A DNA stretch of 15,354 nt from Bacillota bacterium (GTDB lineage Bacteria > Bacillota > Clostridia > Lachnospirales > CAG-274): positions 1-15,354 of the forward strand of contig JAGAHK010000323.1 of NCBI GenBank assembly GCA_017627115.1, read 5' to 3'. Made by a program: the position numbers and the translations under genes. Below the pieces are notes generated by a model. It was not told the DNA's origin and made no database searches. It saw only the letters and a program-made list of their open reading frames with translations. Numbering within the stretch: the first letter of the stretch is position 1; each line of letters starts with the position of its first letter. Shown piece after piece: positions 7,798-14,604 of this stretch.

Positions 7798-7845
7798 AAC
7801 GAGGGTGTTTCGTCTGTATAGACGGGGCATCTTCGTTTTTGTTTT
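7798..7845 (+). terminator. 5'-leader stem-loop with U-rich tail (candidate attenuator)
   Basis: Arms 7798-7815 (AACGAGGGTGTTTCGTCT) and 7820-7837 (AGACGGGGCATCTTCGTT) pair at all 18 positions around a GTAT loop. Five of the 18 pairs are G-U, which fold in RNA but do not form a DNA palindrome, so this is an RNA element rather than an operator. The 3' arm runs into TTTTTGTTTT (7836-7845), the layout of an intrinsic terminator. The stem begins at or within about two bases of the predicted +1. It could cut transcription short just after initiation, or protect the 5' end of the mRNA. No leader peptide or known riboswitch is visible between it and the ATG at 7874. Confidence 0.65.
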
Positions 7846-7873
7846 AGAGCAATTTACGAAGGGAGTGGTTGAT

Positions 7874-9193
7874 ATGGCAGCAGATGGATTATACAAGTAT
7901 TCGGAACAGATAAATGAATTATTGGCACGTTACGGCGTCAAATTCGGCATATACAAAAACAATATTTTTAAAGAACAGCTTTTTCCGTTCGACACTATAC
8001 CGAGGGTCATAAAAAAGTCTGAATTTGATTATTTAGAGCGTGGTTTGAAGCAGAGAGTTACGGCACTTAACGAATTTATAAAGGATATTTATTCCGATAA
8101 AAAGATAATTCGTGACGGTGTTGTACCGGAGGAATTTGTTTATTCGGGCAGCGGCTATCTTGCACAGTGCGAGGGCGTCTGTCCGTCAAAGGGTGTATAT
8201 ACGCATATTTCGGGCATTGACCTTGTGCAGGGCAAAGATAAAAACTGGTACATATTGGAAGATAACCTGCGCATACCGTCGGGTGCGTCTTATCCTATGA
8301 TAGCAAGGGATATTTGCAGAAGAAGTTCACCTGCGACCTTTGAAAAATATCACATAGAAGACAACAGAAATTATGCAAAACTCCTGCGCAGGACAATGGA
8401 CTATGTAAACACGGGCGGTCATACGGTGATACTTTCGCCCGGCAGATATAATGCCGCCTATTTTGAACATTCCTATCTTGCCGAGCAGACGGGCGCACAC
8501 CTTGTAACGGGCAGTGAACTTACGGTCGAAAACGACAGATTGTATTTCATAGATTATTCGGGCAAAAAAGAACAGGTCGGTGCAGTTTACCGCAGGATCT
8601 CGGACGAATACCTCGATCCGATGAACTTCAATAAAGAATCCGTTATCGGCATACCGCATATTTACGATATTTACCGAAAAGGCAATGTTGCGCTGATAAA
8701 TGCACCCGGGAACGGTGTTGCCGATGATAAAGGCATATATTATTTTGTGCCCAAAATGGTCAAGTATTATTTAAACGAAGAGCCTATTTTGCAGAACGCG
8801 CCCACATATCTCCCCTATTATAAGGAAGATATGAAATATGTGCTTGATAACATAGACACACTTGTTTTGAAAGACGTTGCGGAAGCGGGCGGTTACGGCG
8901 TAGTGTTCGGCAGCAAAATGACAAAGACGGAAAAAGAAGAATTCATTGTACTGCTCATAAGAGAACCGCGCCGATTTATTGCACAGGAAGTTATTGATTT
9001 TCTTGATATAGATATTTACGATGACGGAGAAATTGTGCCGAGAAAAGCCGATTTAAGGGCTTTTGTGCTTATGGCGGATGAACCGCTGGTGTGGAAAAGC
9101 GGACTGACAAGGTTTTCGAGAGACCCCGATTCGTTTATAGTAAATTCATCGCAGGGCGGCGGCTTTAAAGACACATGGGTTTTAAGTGAATAG
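7874..9193 (+). CDS. Circularly permuted ATP-grasp protein (COG2308, DUF404/DUF407 type)
   Basis: This is a predicted ATP-dependent carboxylate-amine ligase of 439 residues with the ATP-grasp motifs in permuted order. Seen in sequence: FPFDTIPRVI (37-46), LERGLKQRVTALNEF (54-68), THISGIDLV (110-118), LEDNLRIPSG (128-137), YRRISDEYLDPM (239-250), GVADDKGIYYFVP (281-293), VLKDVAEAGGYG (331-342), PRKADLRAFV (389-398) and the C-terminal NSSQGGGFKDTWVL (424-437). All are hallmarks of the family, including the acidic and basic residues expected to bind Mg-ATP. ATG 7874 is chosen because GGGAGTGG sits about 6 bases upstream and MAADGLYKYSEQ is a family-like start. A GTG at 7805 would lie inside the leader hairpin. 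Family members occur with Alpha-E and transglutaminase-like proteins, as here; the substrate is unknown. Confidence 0.93.
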   Translation: MAADGLYKYSEQINELLARYGVKFGIYKNNIFKEQLFPFDTIPRVIKKSEFDYLERGLKQRVTALNEFIKDIYSDKKIIRDGVVPEEFVYSGSGYLAQCEGVCPSKGVYTHISGIDLVQGKDKNWYILEDNLRIPSGASYPMIARDICRRSSPATFEKYHIEDNRNYAKLLRRTMDYVNTGGHTVILSPGRYNAAYFEHSYLAEQTGAHLVTGSELTVENDRLYFIDYSGKKEQVGAVYRRISDEYLDPMNFNKESVIGIPHIYDIYRKGNVALINAPGNGVADDKGIYYFVPKMVKYYLNEEPILQNAPTYLPYYKEDMKYVLDNIDTLVLKDVAEAGGYGVVFGSKMTKTEKEEFIVLLIREPRRFIAQEVIDFLDIDIYDDGEIVPRKADLRAFVLMADEPLVWKSGLTRFSRDPDSFIVNSSQGGGFKDTWVLSE

Positions 9194-9204
9194 GAGGCGA
9201 TAAT

Positions 9205-9900
9205 ATGGCAATTTTATCATTTTCAAACAGTGACAGACTATATTGGCTGGGGCGGTACAGCGAAAGAGTTTATACAACATTACGGTCATTTGCCAAACAT
9301 TTTGATACCATGATAGACCTGAAGCCCGAGGAATACGCCGATTTCTGCAAAAAACAGGATATTCCCAATATCTACACATCTAAAGAGGATTTTTCAAGGC
9401 GATATTGTTTTGACGAAAACGACCCAAACTCGATATACTCAAACCTTATGCGTGCCTATGATAATGCAATAGTACTGCGCGAGGAAATAGGCAGCGAAAC
9501 TTTGGCTTATATTCAGCTTGCGGTCTACGCAATGAACAAGGCAAAAATCTCCGATGCCCCTCTTTTGGAACTGCAGAAAGTTGTTGACAATATTGCAGCA
9601 TTTTGGGGAATGGCGGATGACAGAATAGACGAAGCAAACGTGCGCAGTATTATAAAACTCGGCAAGCGTGTTGAACGTATTGACTTGTATGCAAGAATGA
9701 ATGCAAGCCCCGATGAGATAAGGCGGGAGATACACAGATTAAGTGCGAGGGTGCCGCAGACGGGTCTGAAATACTCCGCCTCAGTAATAGTACATCTTAA
9801 CTATATGGCGGCAAAGACTGAATTGGACTATCCAACCATTGTAAAAGAAGTGGAATCACTTATAGATTTTACGGAAATAAGACCTGTAATAGGCTTATAG
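9205..9900 (+). CDS. Alpha-E domain protein (COG2307, DUF403 type), short form
   Basis: This all-alpha protein of 231 residues belongs to the Alpha-E family, the standard partner of the permuted ATP-grasp protein. The N-terminal signature is clear (SDRLYWLGRYSERVYTTLR, residues 9-27). A helical segment with LREEIGSETLAYIQLA follows, matching the family's R-x-x-[IL]-S-x-E-x-W region, and later IKLGKRVERIDLYARM. The molecular role is not established; it may hold the substrate or a carrier for the ligase. From memory, family members are usually about 300 residues or more, so this copy is compact, with a shortened C-terminal half rather than a broken frame. AGGAGGCG precedes ATG 9205, 11 bases after the ligase stop. 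In other genomes the two proteins can be fused, which supports a direct complex. Confidence 0.88.
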   Translation: MAILSFSNSDRLYWLGRYSERVYTTLRSFAKHFDTMIDLKPEEYADFCKKQDIPNIYTSKEDFSRRYCFDENDPNSIYSNLMRAYDNAIVLREEIGSETLAYIQLAVYAMNKAKISDAPLLELQKVVDNIAAFWGMADDRIDEANVRSIIKLGKRVERIDLYARMNASPDEIRREIHRLSARVPQTGLKYSASVIVHLNYMAAKTELDYPTIVKEVESLIDFTEIRPVIGL

Positions 9901-9914
9901 GATGATGATGCGGT

Positions 9915-10694
9915 ATGAAAAAATTAAATTTCAGCTATCATATGCAGCTTACATTTGAATATCCCGTAAGGGATCATCATTTTACTCTGCGCTGTTTTCC
10001 GCCAAACGACGCAAGACAGCAAATTCTGACCGAAAGCATAGAGATTTATCCAAAGCAATACAGCAGCACACAGACAGATTCTTTCGGCAACCGCTGTGTT
10101 TACGGAACAGCGGATCAGGCGCATAATTATTTTGCCGTAGATGTAAACGGAGAAGCCGTTGTTGATTCGGAAAAGAATATAACGGAAGATGCGTACAAAA
10201 CAGGCTTGTTCAGATACCAAACGGAACTTACCCGGGCGGGAGAAGGTATAATGGGGTTTTACAATAAAATAAAACGGTTCGGGCATCCTTTGGAAACAGC
10301 AAAACATTTTATGAATAAACTGTTTGAGAACTTTGTGTATGAACAAGGCGCAACAAACATCCTTACAACGGCGGAAGAAGCATTTACACTCGGGAAAGGC
10401 GTGTGTCAGGATTATGCGCATATTCTTATTTCACTTTGCAGGCTTGAAAAAATACCCTGCCGTTATGTTGCGGGTATGATGACGGGAGAGGGAGCAACAC
10501 ACGCTTGGGCAGAGGTATTTGACAACGGCATTTGGTATCTTCTTGATCCGACACACAACAGGCTTGTTGATGATACCTATATAAAAATTTCATCGGGCAG
10601 GGATGCTAAGGACTGTGCAATAAATCAAGGGGTTTTTATTGGCGGAGGAAAACAAAAACAGGAAGTCAGAGTTACAGTTGAGGAAATATTATGA
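9915..10694 (+). CDS. Transglutaminase-like cysteine protease/amidase (COG1305)
   Basis: This is a papain-fold transglutaminase-like protein of 259 residues. It has an N-terminal beta domain (TFEYPVRDHHFTLRCFP, about 13-29, matching the family's 'bacterial transglutaminase-like N-terminal' region) and a C-terminal catalytic domain. The triad is visible: Cys164 in GKGVCQDYAH, His196 in GATHAWAEV and Asp211 in YLLDPTHN. SSGRDAKDCAINQGVFIGG (226-244) is a typical ending for the subfamily found with permuted ATP-grasp proteins. Such enzymes can cleave or form amide bonds; this one may process the product of the ligase or transfer it to a protein. There is no signal peptide, so it is cytosolic. 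The ribosome site is modest (AGGA, 12 bases before ATG 9915). It overlaps the next gene by 4 bases (ATGA). Confidence 0.9.
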   Translation: MKKLNFSYHMQLTFEYPVRDHHFTLRCFPPNDARQQILTESIEIYPKQYSSTQTDSFGNRCVYGTADQAHNYFAVDVNGEAVVDSEKNITEDAYKTGLFRYQTELTRAGEGIMGFYNKIKRFGHPLETAKHFMNKLFENFVYEQGATNILTTAEEAFTLGKGVCQDYAHILISLCRLEKIPCRYVAGMMTGEGATHAWAEVFDNGIWYLLDPTHNRLVDDTYIKISSGRDAKDCAINQGVFIGGGKQKQEVRVTVEEIL

Positions 10695-11677
10695 GTAAAA
10701 TCGTTGATAAAATATTGACGGTCGCAAGCGTTCAGCTTCCCGTCGATGAAGAACTGAAAATAAAAAAGCACCGCATAATGCCGTTTGATTCGGATGCAAA
10801 ACTGCTTGAAAAACACGGCAGGCGTATAAGCATAGTTACGGGCATACACGGCGACGAACTGGAAGGTCAGTATGTCTGCTTTGAACTGTCAAGGCGTATA
10901 TCGGAACATCCCGAATATTTGAAAGGCGTTGTGGATATATACCCTGCAATGAACCCCTTTGGCATTGACAATATAACAAGGGGCATACCTGCGTTTGATC
11001 TGGATATGAACCGTATATTTCCCGGAAACCATAACGGAGATATGAACGAGCATATTGCAGCGGAAATAATAAAGGATATGAAGGGTACGAGTCTTTGTCT
11101 TGATATACACGCAAGCAATATTTTTTTGACGGAAGTACCGCAGATAAGGATAAACACATTGCATAAAGATGTGCTTGTTCCCATTGCAATGAAGTCCAAT
11201 GTCGATTTTATTTGGGTACACGGCGCAAGCACGGTACTTGAATCGACTTTTGCTTACAGCCTTAACAGCCGCGGCATAAACACACTTGTTGTTGAAATGG
11301 GCGTTGGTATGCGCATAACCAAAGATTACGGCGATCAGCTTGTTGACGGTATCTTTTCACTTATGAAAGACATGGAGATATGGTCGGGCAAAGTGTCCGA
11401 GGTACGCAGACCGATTTTAAGCAACGATGAAAGCGGAAATGATGTTTATTATCTTAACGCACCTTTTTCGGGAATTTTTTTTAAAGAAAAAAATCACGGC
11501 AGCATTGTAAAAAAAGGTGATATTATAGGCAGAATTGTAGATCCTCTTTCGGGCCGACTGCTTTGTGAGATAACTGCACCGGGCGACGGTTGGCTGTTCA
11601 CTATAAGAGAATATCCCGTTGTTGAGGACGGTTCGCTTATGGGAAGAATTTTAAAACATACGGAGGTACAGGCATGA
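10691..11677 (+). CDS. AstE/AspA-family zinc hydrolase (succinylglutamate desuccinylase / aspartoacylase-like), active form
   Basis: This M14-type zinc amidohydrolase has 328 residues. Family members remove an acyl group from an amino acid amide. Residues expected for activity are all present: zinc ligands His53 and Glu56 in GIHGDELEG and His140 in CLDIHAS, substrate-binding Asn-Arg in DLDMNRIFPG (103-112) with Arg97 before it, and general base Glu202 in LVVEMGVG. The tail from about 255 (APFSGIF, GSIVKKGDIIGRIVDP, ITAPGDGWLF) is the beta-barrel, biotinyl-like domain common in the AstE/AspA group. ATG 10691 overlaps the transglutaminase stop by 4 bases, and its own stop overlaps the next gene by 4. 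The natural substrate cannot be read from sequence; an N-acyl or peptide product of the upstream ligase is a reasonable guess. True AstE is unlikely because no arginine-succinyl pathway genes are near. Confidence 0.88.
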   Translation: MSKIVDKILTVASVQLPVDEELKIKKHRIMPFDSDAKLLEKHGRRISIVTGIHGDELEGQYVCFELSRRISEHPEYLKGVVDIYPAMNPFGIDNITRGIPAFDLDMNRIFPGNHNGDMNEHIAAEIIKDMKGTSLCLDIHASNIFLTEVPQIRINTLHKDVLVPIAMKSNVDFIWVHGASTVLESTFAYSLNSRGINTLVVEMGVGMRITKDYGDQLVDGIFSLMKDMEIWSGKVSEVRRPILSNDESGNDVYYLNAPFSGIFFKEKNHGSIVKKGDIIGRIVDPLSGRLLCEITAPGDGWLFTIREYPVVEDGSLMGRILKHTEVQA

Positions 11678-12606
11678 AAAGCGAAATACTATACAAAATA
11701 AACGGCTTGTACAGGGATGATTTCCGTGTCAGGGGCTATCGCTTCGGCAAGGGTGAAAAGTCGGTCTGCATTATGGGCAGTATGCGAGGAAACGAGTTTC
11801 AGCAGATATATGTCTGTTCTCAGCTTATACAAAAACTGAAACGCCTTGAAGAAAAAGGCAGGATAAAAAGCGGGATACTTGTGATCCCCTGCGGAAACCC
11901 TTATTCGGTCAATGTCAAAAAGCGTTTTTGGACGATAGACAACACGGATATAAACAGAATGTCCCCGGGTTATTCGCTTGGTGAGACCACTCAGCGAATA
12001 GCTGCGGGTATTTTTGAGAACATCAAGGACTATAAATACGGCATACAATTTGCATCGTTTTATATGCCCGGAGATTTTGTTCCACAGGTAAGAGTAATGA
12101 AAACGGGCAGCGAGGATGTTGAACTTGCAAAAAAATTCGGGCTGCCCTATGTAGTTCTGCATAATCCTAGACCTTTCGATACCGCAACACTTAATTATAA
12201 CTGGCAGATATGGGAAACGGCAGCTTTTTCGATCTATACAACAAGCACAAGTGCAATAGATAAAACAAGTGCAAAACAGGCTGTTGATGCGGTCTTGAAT
12301 TTTCTTTCAAAGCAAGGCATTATTGAATACAAAGGCTACGAGGGCTATCTTTCACGGGTGGTTGAAAACAGCGATCTTGTAAACGTAAGAACTGCCTGTG
12401 CAGGATTTTTTGAAAAACTTGTGAGTGCGGGAGAAAAAGTTGAAAAAGGTCGGCTTCTTGCAAAAATAGCAGACCCTTATACTGCCGAGATAAGGCAGGA
12501 AATAATATCGCCGATAGATGGCATTGTGGCCTTTTCCCATAACGAGATCATGGCATATCAAAACACGGCGGTTTATAAATTGATAGCGGAGGATGATGTT
12601 ATATGA
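11674..12606 (+). CDS. AstE/AspA-like paralogue lacking zinc and catalytic residues (predicted pseudoenzyme)
   Basis: This 310-residue protein aligns with the gene just upstream over its whole length: YVCSQLIQKL against YVCFELSRRI, IPCGNPYSVN against YPAMNPFGID, TDINRMSPG against DMNRIFPG, FVPQVRV against EVPQIRI, and a matching C-terminal beta-barrel (AGFFEKLVSAGEKVEKGRLLAKIADP). The catalytic residues are gone. HGDE has become RGNE (Arg38 for the first His), the second zinc His is Ala127 by alignment, and the general base Glu falls at Tyr188. Only Glu41 and the substrate-binding Asn-Arg remain. The frame is intact, with ATGA overlaps on both sides, so it looks maintained rather than decaying. 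It may be a regulatory or structural partner of the active paralogue, or a binding protein for the same ligand. That it is catalytically dead is inferred from my own alignment by eye. Confidence 0.82.
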   Translation: MKSEILYKINGLYRDDFRVRGYRFGKGEKSVCIMGSMRGNEFQQIYVCSQLIQKLKRLEEKGRIKSGILVIPCGNPYSVNVKKRFWTIDNTDINRMSPGYSLGETTQRIAAGIFENIKDYKYGIQFASFYMPGDFVPQVRVMKTGSEDVELAKKFGLPYVVLHNPRPFDTATLNYNWQIWETAAFSIYTTSTSAIDKTSAKQAVDAVLNFLSKQGIIEYKGYEGYLSRVVENSDLVNVRTACAGFFEKLVSAGEKVEKGRLLAKIADPYTAEIRQEIISPIDGIVAFSHNEIMAYQNTAVYKLIAEDDVI

Positions 12607-13301
12607 AACCTTTTATCGGCGTAATGCCACTTTATGATATAGAGAAAGACAGTTTGTGGATGATACCCGGATATTTGGACGGCATTATCAACACGGGCGG
12701 GATACCCGTTATCTTGCCTTTATCGACAGACAAGGAAATGCTGAAAAGTTTTGCAAAAAGATTTGACGGATTTCTGTTTACGGGCGGACAAGATGTCGAT
12801 CCTGCTTTGTACGGTGAAGAAAAAATAGATACCTGCGGTGAAGTCTGCAAAGAACGCGACGAAATGGAAAAGATATTGCTTGAATACATAATAGAAGCCG
12901 ATAAGCCGCTTTTAGGTATCTGCCGCGGCATACAATTTGTAAATGCAGCTTTGGGCGGTACATTGTATCAGGACTTAAAAACACAGCACTCATCAAGCAT
13001 TGAACATACGATGAAACCGCCGTATAACAGAACGGTGCATTATGTTTCCGTGATAGATAATACACCCCTATCCAAAATAGCAAACAGCACAAATATCGGT
13101 GTAAACAGCTATCATCACCAAGCTGTAAAAGAACTTTCCCCCTTGCTTAAACCTATGGCAGTAGCGGACGGTCTTGTCGAGGCCGCCTATATGGAGGACA
13201 AGAAATTCCTGTGGCTTGTTCAGTGGCATCCCGAGCTATCCTTTGAATCCGATGAAAATGCCGCTGCACTTTTCAAGGCTTTGGTGGATGCCTGCTTGTA
13301 A
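12603..13301 (+). CDS. puuD: Gamma-glutamyl-GABA hydrolase-like class I amidotransferase (PuuD family, peptidase C26)
   Basis: This 232-residue enzyme has the class I glutamine amidotransferase fold. PuuD hydrolyses gamma-glutamyl-GABA to glutamate and GABA in the glutamylated putrescine pathway. Signatures are FLFTGGQDVDPALYGE (57-72), the nucleophile Cys107 in LLGICRGIQ, NSYHHQAVK (168-176) and the His209/Glu211 pair in VQWHPELS. The GGQDVDP and NSYHHQ motifs are typical of PuuD and related gamma-glutamyl hydrolases and set it apart from amidotransferase subunits. ATG 12603 overlaps the previous stop by 4 bases (ATGA). None of the other Puu genes (PuuA ligase, PuuB oxidase, PuuC) is in the window. 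This leaves open that the hydrolase acts on a conjugate made by the permuted ATP-grasp ligase. The family assignment is firm; the exact substrate is not. Confidence 0.87.
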   Translation: MKPFIGVMPLYDIEKDSLWMIPGYLDGIINTGGIPVILPLSTDKEMLKSFAKRFDGFLFTGGQDVDPALYGEEKIDTCGEVCKERDEMEKILLEYIIEADKPLLGICRGIQFVNAALGGTLYQDLKTQHSSSIEHTMKPPYNRTVHYVSVIDNTPLSKIANSTNIGVNSYHHQAVKELSPLLKPMAVADGLVEAAYMEDKKFLWLVQWHPELSFESDENAAALFKALVDACL

Positions 13302-13319
13302 AATTCAGAGGTGATATAA

Positions 13320-14546
13320 ATGGACGAATACTCATATCTTTTGTTTATTGCAATAATACTGATGTCAACAAAGGTCGTAGGGCTTATGACCGAAAAGATA
13401 CATATGCCGCAGGTGGTCGGCGCACTTTTGGCAGGGCTTATTCTCGGCCCTTCCGTACTCGGACTTGTGACCGAAAGTGATTTTTTGACCAAATCATCGG
13501 AAATAGGTGTCATTTTGCTTATGTTTCTTGCGGGACTTGAAACCGACCTTGACGAATTGAAAGCAAACGGAAAGGCATCTTTTGTTGTTGCACTTTTGGG
13601 AGTTTTACTGCCCCTTGCAGGAGGATTCGGTGTGTATTACCTTTTCTTTCCAGATATTGTACGCACAGATCCTCAAGGTGCATTAAAAGGTATTTTCATT
13701 GGTGCAACACTTACTGCGACTTCGGTCAGTATTACCGTTGAAACCTTGCGCGAAATGGGTAAATTACATGGTGCAATGGGGACAACGATACTGGGTGCAG
13801 CAATAATAGACGACATATTCGGAATAATCGTGCTGACCGTGATCGTTGGTTTGAGCGGTCCCGGTGAAAATATCTTTCTTGTTCTTCTGCATATTGCCGA
13901 ATTTTTTGTGCTGACTGCCATTATAGGAATACTTATATCTTTTATAAAAAAGAATTTTATACACACAGTAAAAACAAGTCATCGTATAAGCATATATGCA
14001 CTTACAATTATGTTTATGATGAGTTATGCCGCCGAAAGATTTTTTGGCGTTGCCGATATAACAGGTGCATATTTTGCGGGCATACTGCTCTGTAAATATG
14101 GTGTTAGAAATTATATAAATAATAAAGTTTCAAAGTTAAGTTATCTGTTCTTTTCGCCTATATTTTTTGCAAGTGTAGGCTTAAAAGCGGACATAAGCGG
14201 CATAACTCCACGTCTTATAGCATTTGCATTTGCACTTGTTATAACAGCAGTAATGACAAAAATGATAGGCTGCGGATTGGGTGCAAAAATATTCAAATTT
14301 AATAAAAAAGAAGCTGCTGCTATCGGTATAGGTATGGTATCGCGCGGTGAGGTGGCTCTTATTGTGGCACAGAAAGGTGCTGCTGCAAACCTGCTTGAAC
14401 CCGCCATGTTTTCACCCATAGTTATAATGGTCATAGCAACAACTCTTTTTACTCCCATATTTCTTAAATTGGTACTTAATAATGCGGGCGGCGGTGATAC
14501 AGTCAGCAATAAACTTGCCGAAGCCATAGCAGATCCGAGCGAATAA
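13320..14546 (+). CDS. Cation/proton antiporter, CPA2 family (NapA/GerN/KefB-like membrane domain only)
   Basis: This is an integral membrane antiporter of 408 residues with about 12-13 hydrophobic segments. Family features are PQVVGALLAGLILGPSVLG (30-48), LLMFLAGLETDLDEL (66-80), the unwound-helix stretch ATLTATSVSITVETL (129-143), and the ion-binding double aspartate Asp164-Asp165 in GAAIIDDIFG, typical of electrogenic CPA2 exchangers. Further on are GAYFAGILL and VSRGEVALIVAQ. It ends after the membrane domain with a short tail and lacks the TrkA-N nucleotide-binding domain of KefB/KefC, so it resembles NapA or GerN. Na+, K+ and H+ are candidate ions. GAGGTGAT gives a strong ribosome site, and the 18-base gap from the puuD-like gene implies co-transcription. 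Its role in the operon is unclear: export of a charged product or simple ion balance. Confidence 0.9.
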   Translation: MDEYSYLLFIAIILMSTKVVGLMTEKIHMPQVVGALLAGLILGPSVLGLVTESDFLTKSSEIGVILLMFLAGLETDLDELKANGKASFVVALLGVLLPLAGGFGVYYLFFPDIVRTDPQGALKGIFIGATLTATSVSITVETLREMGKLHGAMGTTILGAAIIDDIFGIIVLTVIVGLSGPGENIFLVLLHIAEFFVLTAIIGILISFIKKNFIHTVKTSHRISIYALTIMFMMSYAAERFFGVADITGAYFAGILLCKYGVRNYINNKVSKLSYLFFSPIFFASVGLKADISGITPRLIAFAFALVITAVMTKMIGCGLGAKIFKFNKKEAAAIGIGMVSRGEVALIVAQKGAAANLLEPAMFSPIVIMVIATTLFTPIFLKLVLNNAGGGDTVSNKLAEAIADPSE

Positions 14547-14588
14547 AAATCCCTTTCAGATACAACTTGCGTACCGAAAGGGATTTTT
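14545..14588 (+). terminator. Bidirectional intrinsic terminator between convergent genes
   Basis: AATCCCTTTC (14548-14557) and GAAAGGGATT (14576-14585) form a perfect 10-bp stem with an 18-base loop. It is flanked by AAAA on the left and TTTT on the right, which extend the pairing and give U-tracts in both directions. It overlaps the antiporter stop codon at one side and lies about 17 bases from the end of the convergent RelA/SpoT gene at the other, so it can end both transcripts. Confidence 0.88.
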
Positions 14589-14604
14589 TGTTACTTTTCC
14601 GATT

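Noticed and set aside
7805..7873. GTG 7805 as start of the ATP-grasp protein (23 extra residues)
   Set aside because: It would lie inside the leader stem-loop, about 8 bases after the predicted +1, with no ribosome site. The extra residues are not family-like.
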